From Burkholderiaceae bacterium (GTDB taxonomy: Bacteria > Pseudomonadota > Gammaproteobacteria > Burkholderiales > Burkholderiaceae_E), in NCBI GenBank assembly GCA_024637155.1, contig JAGXFR010000003.1, forward strand, positions 1-64,000: a DNA stretch of 64,000 nt. The letters run 5' to 3'. Below, in pieces: positions 15,934 through 24,757 of the stretch. Both the position numbers and the translations under genes were made by a program. The stretch's first letter is position 1, and each line of letters begins with the position of its first letter. Under the pieces are notes generated by a model, which did no database searches, was not told the origin of the DNA, and saw only the letters and a program-made list of their open reading frames with translations.

Positions 15934-16911
15934 CTAACCGGGTACGACCACCACCTTCCCCTTCACCTGCCGGTTCGCAATGCGCGCGATCGCGTCGGCC
16001 GCGCCGCCGAGCCCGACCCGCTCGCTGATCACCGGTCGAATCTTTCCTTCCGCGAACCAGCCGGCGAGCTGATGCAGATTGGCGAGGTGCTCGGCGGGAT
16101 GACGCCGGGTGGAATCGCCCCAGTAGACCCCGATGATCGAACGCTCCTTGAGGAGCGCAAGATTGAGCGGAAGCTTGGGAATGTCACCGGCCGCGAAGCC
16201 GATCACCAGGAAGCGCCCGCGCCACGCGGTGACACGCAGAGCGGGCTCGCTGTACGCCCCGCCGACGGGATCGTAGACGACCTCGACGCCCTGCTTCGCC
16301 GTGAGTTCCTCGACGCGCTTGCGCAGGTCTTCGCGCTCGTAGTCGATGGTCTCGTCTGCGCCGACCTCGCGCGCGAGCGCAAGCTTGTCGGGGGTGGAGG
16401 CAGCGGCGATCACGCGTGCGCCCATCGCCTTGGCGATCTCGATCGCGGCCAGCCCGACGCCACCGGCGGCCCCCAGCACCAGCACGGTCTCGCCGGGCTG
16501 GAGATTCGCCCGGTCCTTGAGAGCATGGAGCGACGTGCAATAGGTGAGCACCAGCGCGGCGCCCTGCTCGAAATCCATCCCGGGCAAGAGCGGCATCAGC
16601 CGGCTCGCATCGACCACGCACTCCTCGGCGAACGCGCCATGACCGCTCGCCGCGATCACCCGGTCACCGACCGCGAAGCCGCTCACCCCCTCGCCGAGCG
16701 CGGAGATTTCGCCCGCGAGTTCGGCCCCGGGCGAGAACGGCACGGGGGGCTTGACCTGGTAGAGCCCCTGCACGATCAGCGCGTCGGGGAAGTTGAGCGC
16801 CGCGGCGCGCACGCGCACCCGCACCTGCCCGGGACCGGGTGCGGGAACCGGAACCTCCTCGACGCGCAGGTTCTCGATCGGGCCGTAGGCGTGGCAAACC
16901 AGTGCTTTCAT
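15934..16911 (-). CDS. NADPH:quinone oxidoreductase-type MDR enzyme, copy 2
   Basis: 325 residues, full length and about 96 percent identical to copy 1 by eye (13 differences, clustered around residues 165-200 and in the C-terminus). The NADPH site and overall fold residues are retained, so it may be active. Its 5' flank diverges from copy 1 immediately after the start codon and consists of the mazF stop only 5 bases away, so it has lost the original promoter and would depend on read-through from mazEF. Its 3' flank is the deleted higA. Confidence 0.88.
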   Translation of the reverse strand: MKALVCHAYGPIENLRVEEVPVPAPGPGQVRVRVRAAALNFPDALIVQGLYQVKPPVPFSPGAELAGEISALGEGVSGFAVGDRVIAASGHGAFAEECVVDASRLMPLLPGMDFEQGAALVLTYCTSLHALKDRANLQPGETVLVLGAAGGVGLAAIEIAKAMGARVIAAASTPDKLALAREVGADETIDYEREDLRKRVEELTAKQGVEVVYDPVGGAYSEPALRVTAWRGRFLVIGFAAGDIPKLPLNLALLKERSIIGVYWGDSTRRHPAEHLANLHQLAGWFAEGKIRPVISERVGLGGAADAIARIANRQVKGKVVVVPG

Positions 16912-16916
16912 CCTTT

Positions 16917-17255
16917 CTAGACTCCGATGATCTCGTTGAGACCCTCCACGATCAGCACCAGGTCCTCCGGGGTGGAGCGACCGAGCTTCGCGCCGATGCG
17001 TTCAACGGACAGGGTTCGAATCTGGCTGATCTTGACCCACGAACGTTTGGGCAGTTTCGGGGAGATCAGTTCGTGGGTGAGAGGAAATCCCGCGCGCTGA
17101 GGCTGGCTGGTCAACGCAACCGCGATGACGGTACCGGAGCGCTCGTTGAACACATCGTGGCTGAGGATCAGTACGGGACGCAAGCCAGCCTGTTCACGAC
17201 CACGGATAGGGTTCAGATCGGCCCAGCGAATTTCACCTCTCAGTATTCGGGCCAC
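16917..17255 (-). CDS. mazF: MazF/PemK-family toxin
   Basis: A 112-residue endoribonuclease of the MazF/PemK/CcdB fold. [21 protein letters not shown] carries the conserved Arg-Pro-Val loop, [18 protein letters not shown] and [19 protein letters not shown] are the other family blocks. It cleaves mRNA at short sequence motifs when free of antitoxin. It overlaps the antitoxin gene by 16 bases. Intact length for the family. Confidence 0.9.
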   Translation of the reverse strand: MARILRGEIRWADLNPIRGREQAGLRPVLILSHDVFNERSGTVIAVALTSQPQRAGFPLTHELISPKLPKRSWVKISQIRTLSVERIGAKLGRSTPEDLVLIVEGLNEIIGV

Positions 17256-17482
17256 GACTCAAGCTCCTGGCCCAGGCCTTCCTCGGCAAGCGCTTTTTCG
17301 AACTTCGGATCGAGCTTTGCGCACTCCGATGCAAGGCGGCCACGCTCCATGCGCGCCAGCTTCTCGCTCACGGCAGCCTGAATCGCGCGGCTACGATTGG
17401 GGAAGATGCTCTTTGCGACCAAACCGTCCACGCGAATCAGCGTTTCCTGGTCCAGAGTAATCGCTACCTTTACGCTGCTCAT
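17240..17482 (-). CDS. mazE: MazE-like ribbon-helix-helix antitoxin
   Basis: An 80-residue protein with an N-terminal ribbon-helix-helix ([34 protein letters not shown]) and an acidic C-terminal tail ([18 protein letters not shown]) that would wrap the toxin. Start ATG 17482 (MSSVKV) gives the normal N-terminus; the frame is open to 17503 but that would overlap the operator at 17495-17513. It should repress its own promoter. Confidence 0.85.
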   Translation of the reverse strand: MSSVKVAITLDQETLIRVDGLVAKSIFPNRSRAIQAAVSEKLARMERGRLASECAKLDPKFEKALAEEGLGQELESWPEY

Positions 17483-17494
17483 GTTTCGCCCTCG

Positions 17495-17513
17495 GTATGA
17501 CAATACATCATAC
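17495..17513 (-). promoter_or_regulatory. Likely mazEF operator
   Basis: A perfect inverted repeat GTATGA-N7-TCATAC lies 12-30 bases upstream of the mazE start, where the promoter must be. A -10-like TATGAT falls inside it on the minus strand. The exact -35 box is not clear. Confidence 0.55.
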
Positions 17514-17538
17514 TACGGTCTTGCGCCCCGAGCCGGAT

Positions 17539-17886
17539 CTACTTCCTGTCTGGCGATTCATTCTCGTCAGATTCCTGCAGCCACGCGGGAATGTCACGCC
17601 GTCCGTGAAGTACGCGCCAAACGTCAATGTGGTCGTTGCGCTCGATGTAGAACACGAGATGCGGGTAACGCGCAAGCCGACGGAAGTGGATGCCCGGAAG
17701 GTTCAACTCGTGGGCGTAACGCGGCGAACCCGTGGCAGGATGGCGGCCGATGTGGGTGTAGGCTTGCTCGAGAGCCTCGATGAAGCCCAACGCGACCGGC
17801 ACCGCACCCTCTTCCAAGTAGTATTGGACGGCCTCTTCGACATCCCGGACGGCCCGCTCGCGGGGGATGACGGGCCTGGATCTCAC
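17539..17886 (-). CDS. parE: ParE-family toxin
   Basis: A 115-residue RelE/ParE-fold protein: RDVEEAVQYYLEEGAVPVAL, GSPRYAHELNLPGIHFRRLA and VFYIERNDHIDVWRVLHGRR are diagnostic. ParE toxins inhibit DNA gyrase. The start is GTG 17886, overlapping the parD stop as GTGA. The C-terminus (DIPAWLQESDENESPDRK) is somewhat longer than average but the core is complete. Confidence 0.88.
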   Translation of the reverse strand: MRSRPVIPRERAVRDVEEAVQYYLEEGAVPVALGFIEALEQAYTHIGRHPATGSPRYAHELNLPGIHFRRLARYPHLVFYIERNDHIDVWRVLHGRRDIPAWLQESDENESPDRK

Positions 17887-18134
17887 CCGTGGCCGCTCGC
17901 CTTCACGCTACCCCTTACGGTCTCCCGCAACGCGTCGAAGTAGGCGGCGTCAACCGGTTGGGACGGCGCAGATGCCGCGCCCTCGATCAGCAGGTCACGC
18001 AATTGCTGCCGGTCCCGATCTTTGCGAATCAACTCGCGCACGTACGCACTGCTGGTTCCGTAACCGCGCTGGCCGACCTGCTCGTCGACGAATGACTTCA
18101 GGGCGTCCGGCAGGGAGATGTTCATCGTGCTCAT
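17883..18134 (-). CDS. parD: ParD-family antitoxin
   Basis: An 83-residue antitoxin with an N-terminal ribbon-helix-helix (MNISLPDALKSFVDEQVGQR, GTSSAYVRELIRKD) and a C-terminal region that binds ParE. It starts at ATG 18134, 6 bases after a good -10 box, or at the internal ATG 18125. It should repress the promoter at 18141-18169, perhaps through the tandem repeats just upstream of it. Confidence 0.88.
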   Translation of the reverse strand: MSTMNISLPDALKSFVDEQVGQRGYGTSSAYVRELIRKDRDRQQLRDLLIEGAASAPSQPVDAAYFDALRETVRGSVKASGHG

Positions 18135-18140
18135 GGCGCA

Positions 18141-18169
18141 AGATTAGGTGACTTGGCAAAATTTGGCAA
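18141..18169 (-). promoter_or_regulatory. parDE promoter, probably leaderless
   Basis: On the minus strand TTGCCA (18169-18164) and TAATCT (18146-18141) are spaced by 17 bases, and the parD ATG follows the -10 box after 6 bases, so the transcript should start at the start codon. A second TTGCCA at 18159-18154 makes a short direct repeat. Confidence 0.6.
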
Positions 18170-18203
18170 GTTGCGCTGAATCGCATGTTGCGCTGAATCG
18201 CAA
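18170..18203. repeat. Two tandem 17-base repeats upstream of parDE
   Basis: The unit GTTGCGCTGAATCGCAt occurs twice head to tail (18170-18186 and 18187-18203, last base a in the second). Each unit holds the short palindrome TGCG...CGCA. The position directly upstream of the -35 box suggests ParD binding sites. Confidence 0.6.
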
Positions 18204-18222
18204 CGCGATATCCTGTATGCCG

Positions 18223-18444
18223 ATGATCCCGTCCTTCCAATGCAGCGACACGGAAGCCCTGCACCAGCGGCGCCGCATCACCGCCGATACCGCGCTGCGG
18301 CTGGCGAGGTTCTTCAACGCCTCGCCCGAGTTCTGGCTGAACCTGCAAGACAACTACGACGTCCAGTGTGCGGAGGACGCGGCGGGTCCGGTCATCGCGC
18401 GCATCCACCCGCGGCAGGGGGCGATCGAGCATAGGGTGTCCTGA
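18223..18444 (+). pseudogene. Chimeric HigB'-'HigA remnant
   Basis: A 73-codon frame. The first 15 residues (MIPSFQCSDTEALHQ) resemble the N-terminus of HigB toxins. From RRRITADTALRLARFFN onward it is the C-terminal half of a HigA antitoxin (ASPEFWLNLQDNYDVQ). A deletion removed the rest of the toxin and the antitoxin N-terminus and fused the two in frame. Neither function should survive. Confidence 0.75.
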
Positions 18445-18457
18445 AGTCCCCGCTGGT

Positions 18458-20974
18458 TCATCGTTTATCCGCCCCGCCCCGCAGGGCTTGAGCCATCAGG
18501 GACAAGGCATCGGCGATCTGCCGCACCGCTTCGGGGGGTGGCAGCGGCACCTTGAGATTGCGGGCGCCGGTCTCCGGGTCGCGCTCGATCCAGGGATGGC
18601 GTGGCTGGTCCTGGTCCGCCGCACCGGCCGGACTGGCAGCCGCGCCGAGCGCAGCGGCAAACTGCGCGCCAAACTGGAGCAGTGCACCCCAGGGATCGTC
18701 GGGTGCGGGCGTGGCGGCGGTCGCCACCCCCGGGGCAGCTTCGCGCGGGACTTCGTCCGCATCCGGCGCAGCGGTGTCGACCCGTGTCATTTCCTCCGCC
18801 GGCGTCACGGCTTCGCCCTCGCCCATCGAGCCGGTGACGTTTTCGACATCCTTCATGAAACGGTTGAGACGCGAACCGCCCAACGATTTCTCACCCGTGC
18901 CGCCGTCCAGAATCCCGGCCGACAGGGAGCGCTTGAAGGCGAGCACCGACAACATGCCTTCCTCGATCGTGCCCTTGGCGATGAAATTGACGATTTGCAC
19001 CGGGCGCTTCTGTCCGATGCGGTGAATGCGCGCGATGCGCTGCTCAAGGATTGCCGGGTTCCACGGCAGGTCCATGTTCACCAACGTCGAGGCGTGCTGC
19101 AGATTCAGTCCGGTGCTGCCGGCATCGGTCGACAGGAAGACGCGGCATCCCGGGTCGTCGCGGAAGCGATCCACCAATGCCGGGCGGATCGTGGCCGGGA
19201 CGCCACCATGAAAGCTGACATAGCCGATGCCGCGCGCTTCCAGCCTGCGGATGACGATCTCATGGGTGCGCGTCCACTGCGAAAATACCACGGCTTTGGC
19301 CTCGGGCTGGGCGAACAACGCGTCGAACAGCGCGGCCAACTCGTCGACCTTGACGCCGTGGTCGCTCTCCTGATCCAGCAGGTAGGTGCTGTTGCACGAC
19401 ATGCGCATGTTCTGCAGGGCGCAGGTGAGCCGACGCTGATCCGTGTCGGAGAGAAACCTCGTCTTGCGCCAGCGCTGCACGATCCGGGTCACGATTTGAC
19501 CGTTCTCGTCGTGGTACAGCATCTGCGCTTCGGTCATGGGCACCAACAGGTTCTGGTCGGTGCGCTCCGGCAGTTGCCGCAGCACTTCGCTCTTGCGACG
19601 CCGGATCATGATGCTCGCCAGCGTGTCGCCGATTCTCTCCAGCCCGGTGTAGCCGGTGACGCGGCCGGCTTCATCCTTGAGTTGATGTTGGTGCAACAGC
19701 TTCCAGGTCGGTCCGAGGCGATACTGATCGACGAACTGGACGATGGAAATCAGCTCTTCCAGCTTGTTCTCCAGCGGCGTGCCGGTGAGCACCATGGCGT
19801 AGGGGCTGTCGATGCGCTTGAGCGACCGGGCGGCGATGGTGTTCCAGTTCTTTACCCGTTGCGCCTCGTCGACGATCACCAGCTCGGGGGCCCAGTCGGC
19901 GATCAGTTCGAGGTCGGGCTTGAGCTTCTCGAAATTGGTGATCTTGCAGAAATCGTCTGTCGCGTAATCCTTTTGCCGCTGCGCGCGGCCGCCGACGATG
20001 ACGCGAGCTGCGGTTTCGCCCTGGCGACCGGTGAAGCGCGCGATCTCCTGCTGCCACTGGTATTTCAGCGAAGTCGGGCAGATCACCAGCACCCGCATCA
20101 CGCCGCACAGCCGGGCCAGAATCTCGGACGCAGCGATGGCCTGGATGGTCTTGCCCAGGCCCATCTCGTCGCCGATCAGACAGCGGCCGGCACGCACGGC
20201 GAACAGCGCACCCTCCGCCTGATACGGATACAGCGGCACGCGCAGGAGCTTCGCCAGCCGCGGGTCGGCGGCGCCGAGCGGAAAGGCGGCATCAATGGCC
20301 GCCGTGCGCTGCTGCGTGTCACGCCGGCCGGCGACGAAATCCAGGGCGTCATCATAGGCGCGCGGTTCGTGGGCGGTCTTCGACACCGCGGTGACAAAGC
20401 GTTCCAGCTCCTCGAAGCGGTCCGCGAGCAGCGCCCCGTCGCGCGTGCCATCGAAGAGCCGCGCTGCCGCTTTCAGCACCGCAGGCGGGCAATCGATTCC
20501 GGCGCGGAAATGCACCGCCCGACCTTCCCCGGCGCTGCCGTTGCGCAAGTACAGCTCGGAGAACGCCGGCCGGTAGCCGATCGACAGCGCTTTTTTCGCG
20601 CCACGCTTGCGCTCCAGCGCCGCCAACGCAAACTCGATGTGCTTGCACGTACCCAACTCGTTGGTGGCGTAATCCGGACACGCGCAGTAGTTGTCGCCTT
20701 GCCGCGTGCCGCGTATGACCACGCGATAGCCGGTTTTCGACTCCGGGTTGCTGACGCGAAACTCGGAAAAAAACGGCTCCGACCCCAGGTTCTCCAGCCC
20801 GAAGCGCTGTTCGCGGCCAAACTGCCGACGCAGCGCGCGCTGCCAGTCGGCAGGGGAAAGACCGGCGGGGGCGTGCGTGCGGGAGAGCTTGGGCGCTTTG
20901 GCGGCCTTGGGCGGCTTGGCCGACTTGAGCGGCTTGGCCGATTTGCGTCGGGACGGGCTGGTCTGGGTTGGCAT
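18458..20974 (-). CDS. SWIM zinc-finger SNF2-family helicase
   Basis: About 838 residues. Near residues 97-112, CACP..C-K-H (CxCxnCxH) is a SWIM zinc finger. The SNF2 ATPase follows with GDEMGLGKT (Walker A, about residue 268), IVDEAQ (motif II), LTGTPLENK (motif III), STDAGSTGLNLQHA and RIHRIGQKRP (motifs V-VI). Such proteins are DNA translocases thought to act in transcription or repair; in bacteria SWIM-SNF2 genes are often accessory. The N-terminus is Lys/Ala/Pro-rich. Start ATG 20974 avoids overlap with the DUF2283 gene; ATG 21028 is possible. It lies within the TA island. Confidence 0.88.
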   Translation of the reverse strand: MPTQTSPSRRKSAKPLKSAKPPKAAKAPKLSRTHAPAGLSPADWQRALRRQFGREQRFGLENLGSEPFFSEFRVSNPESKTGYRVVIRGTRQGDNYCACPDYATNELGTCKHIEFALAALERKRGAKKALSIGYRPAFSELYLRNGSAGEGRAVHFRAGIDCPPAVLKAAARLFDGTRDGALLADRFEELERFVTAVSKTAHEPRAYDDALDFVAGRRDTQQRTAAIDAAFPLGAADPRLAKLLRVPLYPYQAEGALFAVRAGRCLIGDEMGLGKTIQAIAASEILARLCGVMRVLVICPTSLKYQWQQEIARFTGRQGETAARVIVGGRAQRQKDYATDDFCKITNFEKLKPDLELIADWAPELVIVDEAQRVKNWNTIAARSLKRIDSPYAMVLTGTPLENKLEELISIVQFVDQYRLGPTWKLLHQHQLKDEAGRVTGYTGLERIGDTLASIMIRRRKSEVLRQLPERTDQNLLVPMTEAQMLYHDENGQIVTRIVQRWRKTRFLSDTDQRRLTCALQNMRMSCNSTYLLDQESDHGVKVDELAALFDALFAQPEAKAVVFSQWTRTHEIVIRRLEARGIGYVSFHGGVPATIRPALVDRFRDDPGCRVFLSTDAGSTGLNLQHASTLVNMDLPWNPAILEQRIARIHRIGQKRPVQIVNFIAKGTIEEGMLSVLAFKRSLSAGILDGGTGEKSLGGSRLNRFMKDVENVTGSMGEGEAVTPAEEMTRVDTAAPDADEVPREAAPGVATAATPAPDDPWGALLQFGAQFAAALGAAASPAGAADQDQPRHPWIERDPETGARNLKVPLPPPEAVRQIADALSLMAQALRGGADKR

Positions 20975-21009
20975 GGCGGGGCGAGAAAGGAGCTTTGCTG
21001 TTGCCGCAG

Positions 21010-21204
21010 TCAGGCGATTTCCAGGCACACGGCTTGCGGATCCTCGATGCGCTTGCTGGCGTCGAGGACTTCCATGCCGACCACGTTGCCATCCCTGTCG
21101 TAGTCGATGATCACACCCGGCTTGTCCTCGTCGCTTTCCTCGACTGGCGCACTGGTGAACACCAGTTGCAGGATGTCGGTTTCCCGATCGTAGGTGACTT
21201 TCAT
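21010..21204 (-). CDS. DUF2283 protein
   Basis: A 64-residue protein that matches the DUF2283 pattern: MKVTYDRETDILQLVFTSAP, DKPGVIIDYDRDGNVVGMEV and LDASKRI. The function is unknown. Family members are frequently encoded next to TA genes and small regulators, as here between brnA and the helicase. The reading frame ends 35 bases upstream of the chosen helicase start, so the two may be co-transcribed. Confidence 0.85.
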   Translation of the reverse strand: MKVTYDRETDILQLVFTSAPVEESDEDKPGVIIDYDRDGNVVGMEVLDASKRIEDPQAVCLEIA

Positions 21205-21248
21205 GGCTGCCTCCAGTACTTGGCGATTTGCGCCACTTCAGGTTGCGC

Positions 21249-21458
21249 CTACTTCCAGTTGAGATTCAGCTTCCGATGAGAAGCCGCGCAGTCGCGCAAG
21301 TACAGGTTAATGAGGCTCTGGTACGGAATGCCGACGTCTTCAGAGATTGCCTTGAAGTACGTGATGGACTCTTCGTCGAGCCGAATGGTGATTTGCTTCT
21401 TGAGTTGCGCCGCGTAGGGGTTCTTTCTGGCAGCGGAAAAGTCGTACTCCTTTCTCAT
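21249..21458 (-). CDS. brnA: BrnA-family antitoxin
   Basis: A 69-residue protein with a ribbon-helix-helix (KQITIRLDEESITYFKAIS, IPYQSLINLYLRDCA) and the basic N-terminus typical of BrnA. It neutralises BrnT and represses brnTA. It follows brnT by 9 bases, the normal toxin-first order. ATG 21458 gives the expected length. Confidence 0.87.
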   Translation of the reverse strand: MRKEYDFSAARKNPYAAQLKKQITIRLDEESITYFKAISEDVGIPYQSLINLYLRDCAASHRKLNLNWK

Positions 21459-21467
21459 GTAGCACCT

Positions 21468-21749
21468 CTATGGGTAAGACCTGGCTTCCTTGGACGTTGC
21501 CTTGCGCGCGGAGATGATGCGAATGACATTGCTTTTGCTCCGATAACAATGACAGACGAGGAGCATTCGAAGTACGCTGCTTACGCCAAGCAGAACGAAG
21601 CGATCTTCGTCTTCGGAATGATCCGGATCATTGATCAGCCGGGCGCACTCGTCGACAAAGACGGATTTGGCTTCTTCGAAGCTCACGCCGTGCTTCTTCG
21701 CGTTCGCGGCAGCTTTCCGATCATCCCACTCGAAGTGAAGCGTACTCAT
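21468..21749 (-). CDS. brnT: BrnT-family toxin
   Basis: A 93-residue RelE-fold ribonuclease: FEWDDRKAAANAKKHGVSFE, FVDECARLINDPDHSEDEDR, and IRIISARKATSKEARSY are the conserved BrnT blocks. Start ATG 21749 is the family N-terminus; the longer frame to 21842 runs antisense-free into the ligase gene and is rejected. The promoter upstream overlaps the last codons of that ligase gene. Confidence 0.88.
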   Translation of the reverse strand: MSTLHFEWDDRKAAANAKKHGVSFEEAKSVFVDECARLINDPDHSEDEDRFVLLGVSSVLRMLLVCHCYRSKSNVIRIISARKATSKEARSYP

Positions 21750-21755
21750 GTGCCA

Positions 21756-21784
21756 AGTGTAACTACAACGTAGTTTTACAGCAA
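21756..21784 (-). promoter_or_regulatory. brnTA promoter and operator
   Basis: On the minus strand TTGCTG (21784-21779) and TACACT (21761-21756) are spaced by 17 bases, with the perfect inverted repeat AACTAC-N3-GTAGTT (21761-21775) between them. The ligase stop codon (21765-21763) lies inside this operator, so the TA module has supplied the present end of the ligase gene. Confidence 0.7.
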
Positions 21785-23454
21785 GGCAGAGTCTTTTGGA
21801 ATTCCCGCTCCTGCAGCACCCGCCACTGCACCTTCCCGGCACCCGACTTGGGGATGCTCTCGGCGAACTCGATGATGCGCGGGGCCTTGTAGGCCGCCAT
21901 GTGGGTGCGCGCCCAATCGATGATCTCCTGCTCGCTCACCTTGCCGGCATGTTCCGCGCGCAACACGATGACGGCCTTGACGGTCTCGCCGCGCTTCTCG
22001 TCGCGGGCGGCAATCACGCAGGCTTCCTGGATCGCGGGGTGGTGATAGAGCAGCGACTCGACCTCGGCGGGCCACACCTTGAAGCCCGCCGCGTTGATCA
22101 TGCGCTTCAAGCGATCGACCATGAAGAAGTAGCCGTCCGCGTCGGTGGTGCCGAGGTCTCCGGTGCGCAGAAAGCGCTTGCCGTCGATGGTGACGAAGGC
22201 GGCATGCGTGGCGGCCACGTCGCCCCAGTAGCCGAGCATCACCTGCGGCCCGCTGACGATGATCTCGCCGACCTCGCCGGGTGGCAGCTCGGCGAGTGTC
22301 TCGGGGTCGACCACGCGCGAGTCCACGTCGAACATCGGGATGCCGAGGCACTGCTTCTTGGGGTTCTGCGGCGGGTTGAGGTGCGTCGGCGCGATCGTCT
22401 CCGACATCCCGTAGCCCTCGAAATACGGCAGCCCGATCACCTCGTGCATGCGTTGCGCGACGGCCTCGGGCATCGATGCGCCCCCGCCGCCGACGCGGCG
22501 CAGGCTCGAGAGGTCATAGCGCCCGATCTCGGGGTCCGCGAGCAGGTCGACCACCATCGCGGTGATCATGTGCAGATTGGTCACGCCATGGCGCTCGATC
22601 GCGTCGGCGACCGCGATGCGATCCCAGCGCGGCAGCACGATCACGGTCGCACCCAGATACAGCGGAGCGTTCATGCTGCCCTGCATCCCGGTGACGTGGA
22701 AGAAGGGCAGCGTCGCGAGAAACACCCCGTCCTGCTGCCCGCCGAACCAGTTCACCGTCCCGATGGTGTTGTACATCACGCCGCGGTGCGTATGCATGCA
22801 ACCCTTCGGGCGCCCGGTGGTGCCCGAGGTGTAGGGCATCACCGCCAGATCGTCGGGGCCGGCGGCGATCGGCTCCGGCGTGTGTCCGCTCTCGATCGCA
22901 TCGCCCCAGAGCGTGACGCCGGAGTCACCGATCGACTGGCGCGGCTCGGTGACAAAGGCGGGCGGCGCGGGTCCATCCACGGCCCTGGGCAGGTAGTCGC
23001 TGTACGCCGCCACGATGATGCGCTCGAGGCCCTTGCCGATCAGGGGCGCCATCTGCGCATAGAGCTCCTGCGCGACGATCGCCACCTTGGCCCCGCTGTC
23101 CGTCACGAAGTGCTCGAGTTCGAGCGTCAGGTTCATCGGATTGACGGGCACGACCACCGCGTCGGCACGCAGGATCGCGTAGAAGCCGATCGCGAACTGC
23201 GGACAGTTCTGCATGAAGAGCAGCACCCGGTCGCCACGCGCCACCCCGCACTCCCGCTGCAGGGTTCCCGCGAGTCGCTCGCTCTCGTCGCGGAAGCGCG
23301 CGAAACTCAGCTCCGCCCCGTAGAAGACGAGGAAGGGCTTGTCGGGATAGCGCAGCGCCGACACCTCGACGTTGCGATAGAGGTGCGTCTGCGGCAGCGT
23401 CAGGTGCCGGCCCGGCAGATGCGCGGGCCAGTGGGCGTGGTGGCGATCGGACAC
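21763..23454 (-). CDS. AMP-forming acyl-CoA ligase with a replaced C-terminal tail
   Basis: 563 residues of the ANL superfamily. PYTSGTTGRPKG is the ATP-phosphate loop, YFEGYGMSETIAPT and FLRTGDLGTTDADGYFF are adenylate-binding motifs, and SGAGKVQWR holds the catalytic Lys of the C-terminal domain. It should activate a fatty or aromatic acid to the CoA thioester for the dehydrogenase and SDR encoded upstream in the same direction. After QWRVLQERE the last 14 residues come from the brnTA promoter region; the native tail seems to be preserved at 15651-15698. The catalytic residues are upstream of the change, so activity may persist. Confidence 0.88.
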   Translation of the reverse strand: MSDRHHAHWPAHLPGRHLTLPQTHLYRNVEVSALRYPDKPFLVFYGAELSFARFRDESERLAGTLQRECGVARGDRVLLFMQNCPQFAIGFYAILRADAVVVPVNPMNLTLELEHFVTDSGAKVAIVAQELYAQMAPLIGKGLERIIVAAYSDYLPRAVDGPAPPAFVTEPRQSIGDSGVTLWGDAIESGHTPEPIAAGPDDLAVMPYTSGTTGRPKGCMHTHRGVMYNTIGTVNWFGGQQDGVFLATLPFFHVTGMQGSMNAPLYLGATVIVLPRWDRIAVADAIERHGVTNLHMITAMVVDLLADPEIGRYDLSSLRRVGGGGASMPEAVAQRMHEVIGLPYFEGYGMSETIAPTHLNPPQNPKKQCLGIPMFDVDSRVVDPETLAELPPGEVGEIIVSGPQVMLGYWGDVAATHAAFVTIDGKRFLRTGDLGTTDADGYFFMVDRLKRMINAAGFKVWPAEVESLLYHHPAIQEACVIAARDEKRGETVKAVIVLRAEHAGKVSEQEIIDWARTHMAAYKAPRIIEFAESIPKSGAGKVQWRVLQEREFQKTLPCCKTTL

Positions 23455-23493
23455 CGTGGCGTTCCTGTCGCTTGCCGCTGTTCCGGCCGCTGC

Positions 23494-24729
<1,236 letters not shown>

Positions 24730-24757
24730 CGCGGCTCCTTGTTCTTGATTGCGAATG

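Noticed and set aside
18368-21103. A 911-codon plus-strand open frame opposite the helicase gene
   Set aside because: It is an antisense shadow of the SNF2 gene, common in high-GC DNA: no domain is visible, composition is Arg/His/Gln-rich, and the opposite strand has all helicase motifs.
13075-21775. The TA island as an integron cassette array
   Set aside because: No integrase gene, no attC-like imperfect palindromes between modules and mixed gene orientation.
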